Below, in pieces: positions 1 to 8,433 of a DNA stretch of 64,000 bases; the first letter of the stretch is position 1, and every line of letters begins with the position of its first letter. This DNA is from an uncultured Allomuricauda sp. (GTDB lineage: Bacteria > Bacteroidota > Bacteroidia > Flavobacteriales > Flavobacteriaceae). The notes beneath the pieces are model-generated. The model was given only the letters and a program-made list of their open reading frames with translations, was not told the origin of the DNA and ran no database searches. Both the position numbers and the translations under genes were made by a program. The stretch spans positions 992,001 to 1,056,000 of the forward strand of contig NZ_CANMOO010000001.1 in NCBI RefSeq assembly GCF_947499585.1, in the 5' to 3' direction.

Positions 1-615
1 GCTTTCCATTATTTTCCAATCGTTCCAAGTGGCTTCAATTCCACCAATGGGAATAATTTTGACCCACATTTTAAAACTACTGGGAAATCCGTCTGGCTTC
101 AATTTCCATAAGTAGTGGTCACCTGGAGTTGTGCCACCTTGCGAATATGAAACCAATAAACCTTGAGAACCATCGTCAAGCACTACAATACTTCTCGCTG
201 TACCTTTATCAAAAACCTTATAGGGTGCAACCAACCAAAAGGAATCATTATTGAACATTTTTAGGGCTTTGGCAATAGCTTTGTTTTCTTTTTGATGTGA
301 AATACGCTTCTCTGATTTTGTCACCTTGCTATTTTCCATATTGACTTGGTCTAACTGCACCAGATAGTTATCCCATTTTACATCAACGACTCCCTTTTTT
401 CTATCCCATTTATATTGATTTGCGCCATTCCTGTATGACCATTCTAAAAAACGGGTCTCCTTATAGTTCTGATGATTAAGAGCATTTAGCATCTTATGTG
501 CAAGCATATCTGCTTCTACACTTGGATTTCCTTTGGGTAAGGGTTCATGAACAAACCATAAGAAAAGTAGTAGCCCTAAAGCCAATACCCCTATAATTTT
601 GAAAGCGCGATTCAT
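1..615 (-). CDS. membrane-anchored hypothetical protein, C-terminus cut by window edge
   Basis: An open frame runs without a stop from an ATG at 615 to the left edge (205 codons visible). The protein starts MNRAFKIIGVLALGLLLFLW, a single N-terminal membrane segment or uncleaved signal, followed by a soluble, Trp- and Lys-rich region that should lie outside the cytoplasm. I do not recognise the family. Its ATG shares one base with the stop of the upstream ATP-grasp gene (TAATG), so the two are probably co-translated. The C-terminus lies outside the window, so length and function cannot be judged. Confidence 0.75.
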   Translation of the reverse strand, partial: MNRAFKIIGVLALGLLLFLWFVHEPLPKGNPSVEADMLAHKMLNALNHQNYKETRFLEWSYRNGANQYKWDRKKGVVDVKWDNYLVQLDQVNMENSKVTKSEKRISHQKENKAIAKALKMFNNDSFWLVAPYKVFDKGTARSIVVLDDGSQGLLVSYSQGGTTPGDHYLWKLKPDGFPSSFKMWVKIIPIGGIEATWNDWKIMES

Positions 616-1538
616 TAAAAAAGCCTTTCTTTTATGGAAGTAGCAAGGGTATCTGCCGCTTTGGGATAAAGCCTAAACCAAAGTTCTGGTTCAAAGATTT
701 CCAGTTCTGCCAAAGCCCAATTACCGTCATTGTCTTTAAAAATATCCACTCGGGCATAAATTGGAAGCTCTGGAGCTGCTATAACCACTTTTTCTGCAAA
801 TTTGATTTCCTCTTCTGAAGGCGTGTATTCTTGAACACTCCCGCCAAAATCATCCTGTACCCTAAAATCGCCAGGTTTGGCTATTTTTAAAACAGCATTG
901 GTGAACTTTCCGTTGAATACCATCATTGATATTTCCCCTTGTTCCACTATATTTTGTTGAAACTCTTGAAGCATCATAGCCTCATTTGCAATCAATTCTT
1001 GAAAAACAACTTCATGTTGAATGATTTCTTCCGGTAGAATTTTATAGGTGTGTCTTGCCCCGCCAGAAAAACAAGGTTTTAGGACAAAAGCTTTAGAACT
1101 GAAATTATGATTTTCAATTGCGTTGTCATACGCTTCTTTTAAACTGGTCAGCGTCCCTTTTTCAATAAACAAAGTTTTGGGAATAGTAATTCCAGCGCTA
1201 GCCATATCCTGCATATAATGCTTGTCTATGTTCCAGCCAATTAAATTTTCAGAATTAATGAGTTGTGTCTTGCTAGAGACATTTTTTAGCCAAAGTGAAA
1301 ATTCCGGAAAGCGTTCAAAACAGTCCCATGTGCTTCTGAACAAGGCATATTTGGTAGATGTCCAATCAAATTCAGCATCATCCCAAGATTTTCTTGTTAC
1401 CCTAAGCCCGTTGTTCTTCAAAGCATCCGATACCAACGTATCTTCTATCAGCACAGTGGCAACAGATTTTTCATTACTTTCAGTATTTGCGTATTTGCGG
1501 TCTGTGAGAATTACAACATCGTATGCCATTCTAACCAT
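615..1538 (-). CDS. ATP-grasp ligase, RimK/glutathione synthetase-like
   Basis: A 307-residue cytoplasmic protein with an ATP-grasp fold. The nucleotide-binding lysine is in the LKPCFSGGARHTY stretch (about 152-164, K154). The adenine-contact strand is MMLQEF (188-193), R226 lies in GDFRVQDD, and the metal-binding acids are in ALAELEIFEPE (275-285). Families of this type join a carboxylate to an amine or thiol using ATP; the substrate cannot be read from the sequence. It follows ggt after 2 bp and overlaps the next gene by TAATG, so it sits in an acpH-ggt-ATP-grasp-membrane protein operon. M1 (1538) and M4 (1529) are both possible starts. The gamma-glutamyltransferase neighbour suggests peptide or thiol chemistry, which is inference. 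Confidence 0.85.
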   Translation of the reverse strand: MVRMAYDVVILTDRKYANTESNEKSVATVLIEDTLVSDALKNNGLRVTRKSWDDAEFDWTSTKYALFRSTWDCFERFPEFSLWLKNVSSKTQLINSENLIGWNIDKHYMQDMASAGITIPKTLFIEKGTLTSLKEAYDNAIENHNFSSKAFVLKPCFSGGARHTYKILPEEIIQHEVVFQELIANEAMMLQEFQQNIVEQGEISMMVFNGKFTNAVLKIAKPGDFRVQDDFGGSVQEYTPSEEEIKFAEKVVIAAPELPIYARVDIFKDNDGNWALAELEIFEPELWFRLYPKAADTLATSIKERLF

Positions 1539-1540
1539 TT

Positions 1541-3223
1541 TTAATACCCTACCGCAGTATCATCTCCTCTTTTGTCTGCGCCACCTTCCAACCTTCCATC
1601 TTTCAGCACGCGTATAGCATCTACTTTTCCTATAATAGGAGTACGTTCCTCGTTAATGATATATCCTTTGGATTTCATTTCACTTTTTAACTCATCAGAA
1701 AATCCTTCAGGTTCAAAAATAACCATGTCGGGTAACCATTGATGATGAAAACGTGGTGCATTCACGGCCTCTTGCATACTCAGGTTGTACTCATAAACAT
1801 TAAGAATTGTTTGTGCCACTGCAGTTATTATTGTAGAACCGCCAGGAGTGCCCACTACCATATAAAGTTTTCCGTCTTTTTCCACCAATGTTGGAGTCAT
1901 GCTGCTTAGCATACGTTTTTCGGGTGCTATGCTGTTTGCTTCGGCCCCAATAAGACCAAACATATTTGGGACACCGGCTTTGGAACTAAAATCATCCATT
2001 TCGTTATTTAAAAAGAAGCCAAGCTCTTCTGAATACAATTTAGACCCATAGCCTCCATTTAAGGTGGTTGTTGCGGAAATTGCATTTCCTTCACTATCAA
2101 CAATGGAGTAGTGGGTGGTTTCCATACTTTCAACAATTTCTACTTCCCCATGTCCAACGTCTGATGACAATGTGGCTTTGTCAAAAGAAAAATCCTGCAT
2201 GCGTTCTTGTAAATAGGCATCACTTAAAAGTACGTCTAGTGGAATATCCGCAAAATCTGGATCTCCTAAGAAATAATTACGATCTGCATAGGCACGTCGT
2301 GCAGCTTCGGTAAACAATTGAATCGATTTGGGAGAATTATGTCCAAATTTGGACATATCATGAGGTTCAATCATTTTAAAAATTTGATTGATGGTTACCC
2401 CGCCGCTACTTGGCGGACTCATGGAAATTACGCGTAAATCCTTATAGTTGAAAACTACGGGCTGACGCCATTTAGCTTCGTATTTTTCCAAATCTTCAGT
2501 AGTAATAAAGCCACCTTTTTCCTGAACAAAGGTTGCCAGTTTTTCAGCCACTTCACCTTTGTAAAAACCATCTCTTCCTTTCGCTAAGATTTTTTCCAAG
2601 GTTGATGCCAGAGCAGCGTATTTGATAGTATCTCCTTGGACAAAATTGGCAGCAAATTTTGTGCTATCCCCATTCACTTGAATAAAACGCTCTTTATAAC
2701 TTTCTAATCGTTTTGCCTGCTTTTCAGTAACCACTACACCTCTTTTTGCTAACTCAATTACAGGAGCAAGTATATCTGAAAGTGGTAATGAACCAAACTT
2801 TTTGTGTACTTCCATAACACCAGCCACGGTACCCGGAACTCCTGCTGCGGTAGCGCCAACGGTGCTCATATCTGGAATTACGTTGCCTAGGGAGTCCAAA
2901 TACATATCTCTATGTGCTGAGAGCGGAGCCTTTTCTCTATAGTCCAAGCCTCCAATATCTCCATTATTTTTTCTGTAGACCATAAAACCACCACCGCCAA
3001 GGTTACCTGCAAAGGGATAGGCGACTGCCAGAGCCAATTCAGTGGCCACCATGGCATCAAAAGCGTTACCGCCTTTCTGCATGATTTCGGAACCTATTTT
3101 GGAAGCTTCTTCTCTGGCAGAAACTACCATTGCTTTTTCGGTTACTAATCCAGTTGGGAGTGCAGGTTGTTGTTTACAGTTTAGAAATAAAAGAAATGGG
3201 ATTGCAAGTATTATTCTTCGCAT
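1541..3223 (-). CDS. ggt: gamma-glutamyltransferase (lipoprotein)
   Basis: A 560-residue Ntn-hydrolase of the gamma-glutamyltranspeptidase family, which cleaves gamma-glutamyl bonds of glutathione and related peptides and transfers or hydrolyses the glutamyl group. The start MRRIILAIPFLLFLNC is a lipoprotein signal with the lipidated Cys at 16, so the enzyme should be envelope-anchored. The autoprocessing and nucleophile threonine is T370 in ETTHYSIVD (368-376). The substrate-binding Arg equivalent is R96 in DYREKAP, and the GTPGGS loop near 458-463 is present. Length is normal. The start overlaps the end of the upstream ACP phosphodiesterase gene by 13 bp. Confidence 0.95.
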   Translation of the reverse strand: MRRIILAIPFLLFLNCKQQPALPTGLVTEKAMVVSAREEASKIGSEIMQKGGNAFDAMVATELALAVAYPFAGNLGGGGFMVYRKNNGDIGGLDYREKAPLSAHRDMYLDSLGNVIPDMSTVGATAAGVPGTVAGVMEVHKKFGSLPLSDILAPVIELAKRGVVVTEKQAKRLESYKERFIQVNGDSTKFAANFVQGDTIKYAALASTLEKILAKGRDGFYKGEVAEKLATFVQEKGGFITTEDLEKYEAKWRQPVVFNYKDLRVISMSPPSSGGVTINQIFKMIEPHDMSKFGHNSPKSIQLFTEAARRAYADRNYFLGDPDFADIPLDVLLSDAYLQERMQDFSFDKATLSSDVGHGEVEIVESMETTHYSIVDSEGNAISATTTLNGGYGSKLYSEELGFFLNNEMDDFSSKAGVPNMFGLIGAEANSIAPEKRMLSSMTPTLVEKDGKLYMVVGTPGGSTIITAVAQTILNVYEYNLSMQEAVNAPRFHHQWLPDMVIFEPEGFSDELKSEMKSKGYIINEERTPIIGKVDAIRVLKDGRLEGGADKRGDDTAVGY

Positions 3224-3804
3224 AGGGAATTAAATTTTTGTTGGGAAAAGGTAATCAATTCTTCAAAAAAAAGGGTAAACTCATTTTCAAAAGCACTGTA
3301 ATGCTCTTCTAGATCTAAAATGGCAAAATTCATTTTGGATTTGTTTTTTGTTCTTCTGTTCATACCTGCAAGTACTTTTGAAATACCGTTCAAATCTGCG
3401 TAACTCAGCAACCAGTTGTCCGTAATCATATAGGGCATCATACGCTGGGTTGCCAATGGCAAAATGGTATAGTTATCTTCCAGTAGATCATAAAAGTTTT
3501 CAATAAACTCTTCTAATGGCACTTTAGAATAGTTTTGCCAATTTTTGGCCAAAAAATGATCGTAAAAAATATCTACGATCACCCTGCTATAATGACTGTA
3601 GTTTTTGTGAAGTCGCTTACTGCTCTGCTTGGCAATCGGGTGAGAATCTGTAAAAGTGTCTATCTCTCTATGTAATAAAATCCCCTTTTGAATCCTTTCA
3701 GGAAAGTGTTTGAACTTATTTCCACGGATATGATCGGCAAAAAAATTGCCAAGGGTAATTTCCTTATCATCAAAAGACAAATAGATATGTGCCAAGAAAT
3801 TCAT
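3211..3804 (-). CDS. acpH: acyl carrier protein phosphodiesterase family protein
   Basis: A 197-residue protein of the AcpH/DUF479 family, which in characterised members removes the 4'-phosphopantetheine arm from holo-ACP. It has the family start MNFLAHIYLSF, then GNFFADHIRGN and HREIDTFTDSHP, the histidine/aspartate-rich HD-like metal centre. The ATG at 3804 gives the canonical N-terminus. It is first in a minus-strand operon with ggt, which starts inside its last 13 bp, and is divergent from glmM. Family membership is clear; whether ACP is the real substrate here is inferred from the family. Confidence 0.88.
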   Translation of the reverse strand: MNFLAHIYLSFDDKEITLGNFFADHIRGNKFKHFPERIQKGILLHREIDTFTDSHPIAKQSSKRLHKNYSHYSRVIVDIFYDHFLAKNWQNYSKVPLEEFIENFYDLLEDNYTILPLATQRMMPYMITDNWLLSYADLNGISKVLAGMNRRTKNKSKMNFAILDLEEHYSAFENEFTLFFEELITFSQQKFNSLCEE

Positions 3805-3867
3805 TACGATAGTTTTCTTTTCTGATGAAATTTACAAATTCAAAACATGGAATAGAGAATAGCCCTT

Positions 3868-3875
3868 TATATTTG
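3868..3875 (+). promoter_or_regulatory. -7 box of the glmM promoter
   Basis: TATATTTG matches the Bacteroidota -7 consensus TAnnTTTG and lies 20 bp upstream of the glmM ATG, giving a very short leader. No convincing TTG -33 element is visible. Confidence 0.5.
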
Positions 3876-3895
3876 CAAAAACTTTTTTAACAATT

Positions 3896-5287
3896 ATGAC
3901 GCTTATAAAATCAATTTCAGGAATACGTGGTACTATTGGAGGAACCACAAATGATAATCTTACCCCAATTGATGCTGTAAAGTTTGCAGCAGCTTATGGA
4001 ACATGGTTAAAAGATTATGCAGGAAAAGAGAAATTGACCGTCGTTATTGGAAGGGATGCCCGTTTGTCTGGAGAAATGATACAAAATTTGGTGGTATCGA
4101 CCCTTGTTGGTCTAGGGATTGATGTAATTGATTTAGGTTTGTCCACCACCCCCACTGTTGAAATTGCGGTTCCTTTAGAAAAAGCGGATGGTGGAATTAT
4201 CCTTACTGCCAGTCATAACCCCAAACAATGGAATGCCCTTAAATTACTAAATGAGCGGGGTGAATTTTTGGATGCAAAACAAGGAGCTATAATTCTGGAA
4301 TTGGCAGAAAAAGAAGATTTTAACTTTGCCGAAGTAGATGACTTGGGAGAAATCATTAAGAACGATTCTTATATTGATATTCATATTGATGAAGTTTTGG
4401 AACTTCCTTTGGTAGATAAAGAGGTGATAAAAAAAGCAGGCTTCAAAGTAGTTGTAGACGGAGTTAATTCCACAGGGGGAATTGCCATTCCTAAATTGTT
4501 GGAAGAATTGGGTGTGGAGGTGATAAAGTTGTATTGTGACCCTACTGGGCATTTTCCACATAACCCAGAACCTTTAAAAGAACACTTAGGAGATATCTGT
4601 AAGTTGGTTATTGAAGAACAAGCTGATTTTGGGATTGTTGTTGATCCAGATGTGGATAGGTTGGCTTTTATTAGTGATGACGGGGAAATGTTTGGTGAAG
4701 AATATACCTTGGTTGCATGCGCTGATTATGTGCTGGGAAAAACCAAAGGTAATACAGTTTCCAATCTGTCTTCCTCTAGAGCACTTCGTGATATTACAGA
4801 AAAACATGGCGGAACCTATGAAGCGGCAGCTGTTGGAGAAGTGAATGTGGTCACTAAAATGAAAGCTAACAATGCAATCATTGGAGGAGAGGGTAATGGA
4901 GGAATCATTTACCCTGAAAGTCATTATGGGCGTGATTCTTTGGTAGGAACAGCATTGTTTTTAATGTTAATGGCAGAAAAAGGAAGCACCGTTGCCGAGC
5001 TTAGGGCAAGTTACCCTAGCTACTTTATGAGCAAAAAGAAAATTCAGTTGACACCAGAGTTGGATGTGGATGCCTTATTGGAAGCCATGCACAACAAATA
5101 TAAAAACGAGCAAGTATCAATCATTGACGGAGTAAAAATAGATTTCACTGAAAACTGGGTTCACCTCCGCAAGTCTAATACCGAACCTATTATCCGTATC
5201 TATACCGAAGCTAAAAGTCAGGAAGCAGCAAATGACCTTGCAGACAGAATCATTGATGAGATTAAAGAGGTAGCTGGATTAGAATAA
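3896..5287 (+). CDS. glmM: phosphoglucosamine mutase
   Basis: A 463-residue alpha-D-phosphohexomutase that interconverts glucosamine-6-phosphate and glucosamine-1-phosphate for UDP-GlcNAc, peptidoglycan and lipid A synthesis. The phosphoserine loop is TASHNP (104-109, S106). The Mg-binding loop is DPDVDR (250-255), the sugar-binding loop is GEGNGG, and the phosphate-binding loop near the C-terminus is RKSNTEPIIRIY. The start SISGIRGTIGG is typical of the family. The related phosphomannomutase/phosphoglucomutase activities cannot be fully excluded from motifs alone. It ends 2 bp from a convergent NTF2-like gene. Confidence 0.93.
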   Translation: MTLIKSISGIRGTIGGTTNDNLTPIDAVKFAAAYGTWLKDYAGKEKLTVVIGRDARLSGEMIQNLVVSTLVGLGIDVIDLGLSTTPTVEIAVPLEKADGGIILTASHNPKQWNALKLLNERGEFLDAKQGAIILELAEKEDFNFAEVDDLGEIIKNDSYIDIHIDEVLELPLVDKEVIKKAGFKVVVDGVNSTGGIAIPKLLEELGVEVIKLYCDPTGHFPHNPEPLKEHLGDICKLVIEEQADFGIVVDPDVDRLAFISDDGEMFGEEYTLVACADYVLGKTKGNTVSNLSSSRALRDITEKHGGTYEAAAVGEVNVVTKMKANNAIIGGEGNGGIIYPESHYGRDSLVGTALFLMLMAEKGSTVAELRASYPSYFMSKKKIQLTPELDVDALLEAMHNKYKNEQVSIIDGVKIDFTENWVHLRKSNTEPIIRIYTEAKSQEAANDLADRIIDEIKEVAGLE

Positions 5288-5289
5288 TC

Positions 5290-5823
5290 TCAATCATTCA
5301 ATTCGTAGATGATATCTTGACTGTTGAATTCAGCGGCGTCAATATTGATTCTTTTATCAGAATCAAGCCATAATTTCCAAACGCCGTCTTCTTTTTTTAA
5401 TCCGACATTAAAAAGGCCATAACCTCTAACCACTAAGTCAGGGTCATCTTTTCGTTTGGAACTAAAACGGTAATATCCTGTTTGGTATGCCAATTCCTCT
5501 TTTTCATCGATGGCAGTAGTTAAAATGGTAAAAGCTATTCCCAAACGGTCATCGCGTTGCTTCATGTCGTCTAAAAAACCTCCAAAATTATCCATGTAGC
5601 TTTGGCCGTTTTCCACGATATTCTGATCTAAATAGATTCTGACAATATCTGCTGAATGGATTGATTTCAGTTTTTTTGAATCCAGATTGGCATATGCTTC
5701 CATAAACGGAATCCAAATATCTTTTTTAATAGAAGTGATTGTTTCTTCAGGAACTACCTTGGTTTCTTGCGCCATGGATAGTCCAAAAAAACACAAAGTA
5801 ATTAGGGTAAACAGTTGTTTCAT
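5290..5823 (-). CDS. secreted NTF2-like (SnoaL/DUF4440-type) protein
   Basis: A 177-residue exported protein: the N-terminus MKQLFTLITLCFFGLSMAQ is a signal peptide with likely cleavage after AQ. The remainder has the size and pattern of an NTF2-like cone fold (helix, then strands such as YQTGYYRFSS and VVRGYGLFNVGLKKEDGVWKL). No catalytic set can be assigned, so the role is unknown. It stands alone, convergent with glmM and downstream of, but 88 bp from, the large inositol/glucuronate operon. Confidence 0.75.
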   Translation of the reverse strand: MKQLFTLITLCFFGLSMAQETKVVPEETITSIKKDIWIPFMEAYANLDSKKLKSIHSADIVRIYLDQNIVENGQSYMDNFGGFLDDMKQRDDRLGIAFTILTTAIDEKEELAYQTGYYRFSSKRKDDPDLVVRGYGLFNVGLKKEDGVWKLWLDSDKRINIDAAEFNSQDIIYELND

Positions 5824-5910
5824 CGTTTCATTTTTTGATTGTGATATAATTTAGGAAACAATAGATAAAGGAAACTGACTTTAAGAAAAGTTTATGTTAT
5901 AAGCTCTTTA

Positions 5911-7092
5911 CTATGAGAGGAGTCCATTTTTCCAATGTACTATTTCACCGTTATATAATGCATCCAATCCCATTTGAACGCATATTGCAGCTTTGGCTCC
6001 AGTAATCACATTAGATTTAGGCATGGAATTATGAAATACACTGTCTCTAAAATCAAGCAATGCCTGTTTACTTGGATCTAAATGCTCGACTTCTAGAGGA
6101 ATTCCTTTTTCTTGATCCCATTTTATAGTAGCGCCAGAAACTCCGTCAACTTCACCAATTTCTTTGGCGTTTTTAGTCTTTTCTGGATAAAACCAAGCTT
6201 TGGTATAGTCAATTGTAATAGTGCCCTTATCTCCAAAAACCTTAACGAGATAATCATCTTTTGAATTACTGGTTAAACATGTGAATTTGGCTCGGACTCC
6301 GTTAGGATAGCTATAGATCATATGAACATTATCGAAAGTTTCCCTTCCATCTTTCCAATAATCTATTCCACCATCGCCCATAACTTGGGTGGGAACTGCA
6401 TCCAGTAACCAATTGCTAAAGTCTAATTGATGGGAGCAGAGCTCTGCCAAAAGCCCCCCTGAAAACTCGCGATACATTCGCCAATTAATAGCTCTTTCAT
6501 GCTCTGGATTTTGTACTGGTCTTCGCCAGTTACCATTTCGGTTCCATTGACATTCTATTGCTGTGATCTTTCCAATTTTCCCATTTTGAATTAAGTCAAC
6601 AAGGTGCGTGTATAATCTGGAACTATGGTACTGATGTCCGGTTTGGAATATTTTTTCGGATTTCGAGGTTTTTTCCACCAATTCTTTGATTGCTGAATAT
6701 CCTTTTACCATTGTCTTTTCACAATACACATGTTTTCCTGCATCTAGAGAATCAATAACAATTTGATTGTGGGTATTGAATGGCGTTGCGATTAAAACTG
6801 CATCGATATCCTTATTGTCCAAAAGTGCCCTATAATCTGAATAACCTTTTGCCTTACCTTGAGCTTTTTCTAAACCACTTTGCAATCTAAATGGAAGAAC
6901 ATCGGCACAAGCACTAACATTCATACCTTCAATTTCATTGATTATAGGAATAAGTCCGCCGCCTCTGTCACCAGTTCCAATAACGCCTATATTGAGCACA
7001 TCATTCTTAGATGGGTATAGTACACTGGCATTTATAGTGGATATTCCGGCTACAGCTATACCAGTTTTTGCAACAAAATCTCTTCGCTTCAT
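5911..7092 (-). CDS. Tat-exported Gfo/Idh/MocA family oxidoreductase (distal)
   Basis: A 393-residue NAD(P)-dependent sugar or cyclitol oxidoreductase. The twin-arginine signal MKRRDFVAKTGIAVAG is followed by the Rossmann motif GVIGTGDRGG (about 36-45) and the EKTMVKGYSAI segment, which carries the family EKP-type lysine although the Pro is replaced by Thr. Relatives include inositol dehydrogenases, glucose-fructose oxidoreductase and 3-keto-glycoside enzymes. Export implies tightly bound cofactor and a periplasmic role. It is the last gene of the operon, 3 bp after a paralogue. Substrate is inferred from context (inositol, an inositol isomer or a glycoside). Confidence 0.88.
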   Translation of the reverse strand: MKRRDFVAKTGIAVAGISTINASVLYPSKNDVLNIGVIGTGDRGGGLIPIINEIEGMNVSACADVLPFRLQSGLEKAQGKAKGYSDYRALLDNKDIDAVLIATPFNTHNQIVIDSLDAGKHVYCEKTMVKGYSAIKELVEKTSKSEKIFQTGHQYHSSRLYTHLVDLIQNGKIGKITAIECQWNRNGNWRRPVQNPEHERAINWRMYREFSGGLLAELCSHQLDFSNWLLDAVPTQVMGDGGIDYWKDGRETFDNVHMIYSYPNGVRAKFTCLTSNSKDDYLVKVFGDKGTITIDYTKAWFYPEKTKNAKEIGEVDGVSGATIKWDQEKGIPLEVEHLDPSKQALLDFRDSVFHNSMPKSNVITGAKAAICVQMGLDALYNGEIVHWKNGLLS

Positions 7093-7095
7093 TTT

Positions 7096-8424
7096 TTATA
7101 GTTTAGGTTCCCAACCCTGCTCATATTCTCTTTTCCAATTTTTCATAACGGCATCATCATTAAGCACTTTTCCGGTAGTTGTATCAATTTTCAAAGTGTG
7201 TCCGGCATCCTGAGCCATATTTCCTAAATGGCATAACATGGTAGAAACGCTGGCATCGTTAATATCCGCTTTTAAAGACTCGTCCTTTCTTATGGCATTG
7301 AAAAAGTTTGCAACATGATCAACGTCCAATCCCCCGATGCCTTGAGTATTTGTGGTTGCGCTTTGAGATTTTTCAAACTGGAATTTTATAGGATTCCCGC
7401 CTAAATCATAGAGCTTGTAAAAATTCCTGCTTAATTCGATACTACCTTTACTTCCATAAATAGTTACACCTCTTCCAGGCCGTTCTGGTTTCATGATACC
7501 GCGACTATGCCCTGTCCAAGTAATGAATTTATCATCAGAGAACTTATAGGTTACTTGTTGATTATCAATAAACTCCCAATCATCATTGAACGTATATTTT
7601 CCACCAAAAGAGGTGACAGTTTCTGGAAGGTCTACACCCAAGGCCCATCTGCATATATCAATTTCATGTGTGCCATTGTTATGGATTTCTCCGGTGCCCC
7701 ATGTTCTAAACCAATGCCAATTATAAGGATGAACATTATCTCTGTAATCCTCTCTTGGAGCGGGACCTTGCCAAAGATTCCAATCTAAAGTTTTTGGAAC
7801 ACTCACTTTATTTCCCGTGCCAATAGATCCTCGATTATTAGAATAATAGGCTTCTCCCTTATAGACATTTCCTATGATTCCGTTTCTAATATCTTCAACA
7901 GCTGCGATGGACGTTTGTGCTGATCGCTGTTGATTGCCCATTTGTACTTTTTTGCCATATTTATTTTGAGCAGCGACTAGGAGTTGATTTTCATGTGGGT
8001 TATGGCTACAAGGTTTTTCTACATAAACATGCTTTCCAGCTTGCATGGCCAAAATGGCCATGGGAGCATGCCAATGCTCTGGAGTAGCTATAAAGACAGC
8101 GTCAACCTCTTTATCTTCCAATATTTTCCTAAAATCTTTTTCTACTTTGGGAACATAGCCAATATGTTCTTGACACCAGGTATTATGTTCCTCAATGATG
8201 ATATCATCTACATCGCAGTTATATAAAATTCTAGCATTTGAATCTTGATGGATGGCAATAATATGCGCTTTGGCACGACTACGGACTCCTATTACTGCTA
8301 CTCCTAAGCGATCATTGGCACCTAGTATACTTGAAAATCCCGTGTTGGGCATCAGTATTCCTCCCAGCGCTAAACCAGTACTGCTTACTGTTGTCTTTTT
8401 TATAAAATCTCTTCGAGTTCCCAT
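7096..8424 (-). CDS. Tat-exported Gfo/Idh/MocA family oxidoreductase (proximal)
   Basis: A 442-residue paralogue of the next gene. It carries a Tat signal (MGTRRDFIKKTTVSS), the Rossmann motif VAVIGVRSRAK (about 42-52) and the VYVEKPCSHNP loop (about 131-141) with the catalytic-type Lys. HNNGTHEIDICRWAL supplies the conserved His/Asp segment of the C-terminal domain. It is expected in the periplasm. It sits 9 bp after the DUF1080 gene; pairing of DUF1080 with Gfo/Idh/MocA enzymes is a known arrangement for 3-keto-glycoside oxidation and cleavage, so a two-step periplasmic reaction is plausible but unproven. Confidence 0.9.
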   Translation of the reverse strand: MGTRRDFIKKTTVSSTGLALGGILMPNTGFSSILGANDRLGVAVIGVRSRAKAHIIAIHQDSNARILYNCDVDDIIIEEHNTWCQEHIGYVPKVEKDFRKILEDKEVDAVFIATPEHWHAPMAILAMQAGKHVYVEKPCSHNPHENQLLVAAQNKYGKKVQMGNQQRSAQTSIAAVEDIRNGIIGNVYKGEAYYSNNRGSIGTGNKVSVPKTLDWNLWQGPAPREDYRDNVHPYNWHWFRTWGTGEIHNNGTHEIDICRWALGVDLPETVTSFGGKYTFNDDWEFIDNQQVTYKFSDDKFITWTGHSRGIMKPERPGRGVTIYGSKGSIELSRNFYKLYDLGGNPIKFQFEKSQSATTNTQGIGGLDVDHVANFFNAIRKDESLKADINDASVSTMLCHLGNMAQDAGHTLKIDTTTGKVLNDDAVMKNWKREYEQGWEPKL

Positions 8425-8433
8425 GATTGTATT

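Noticed and set aside
1222..1617. 131-residue frame opposite the ATP-grasp gene
   Set aside because: Antisense shadow of a well-supported gene with no family similarity.
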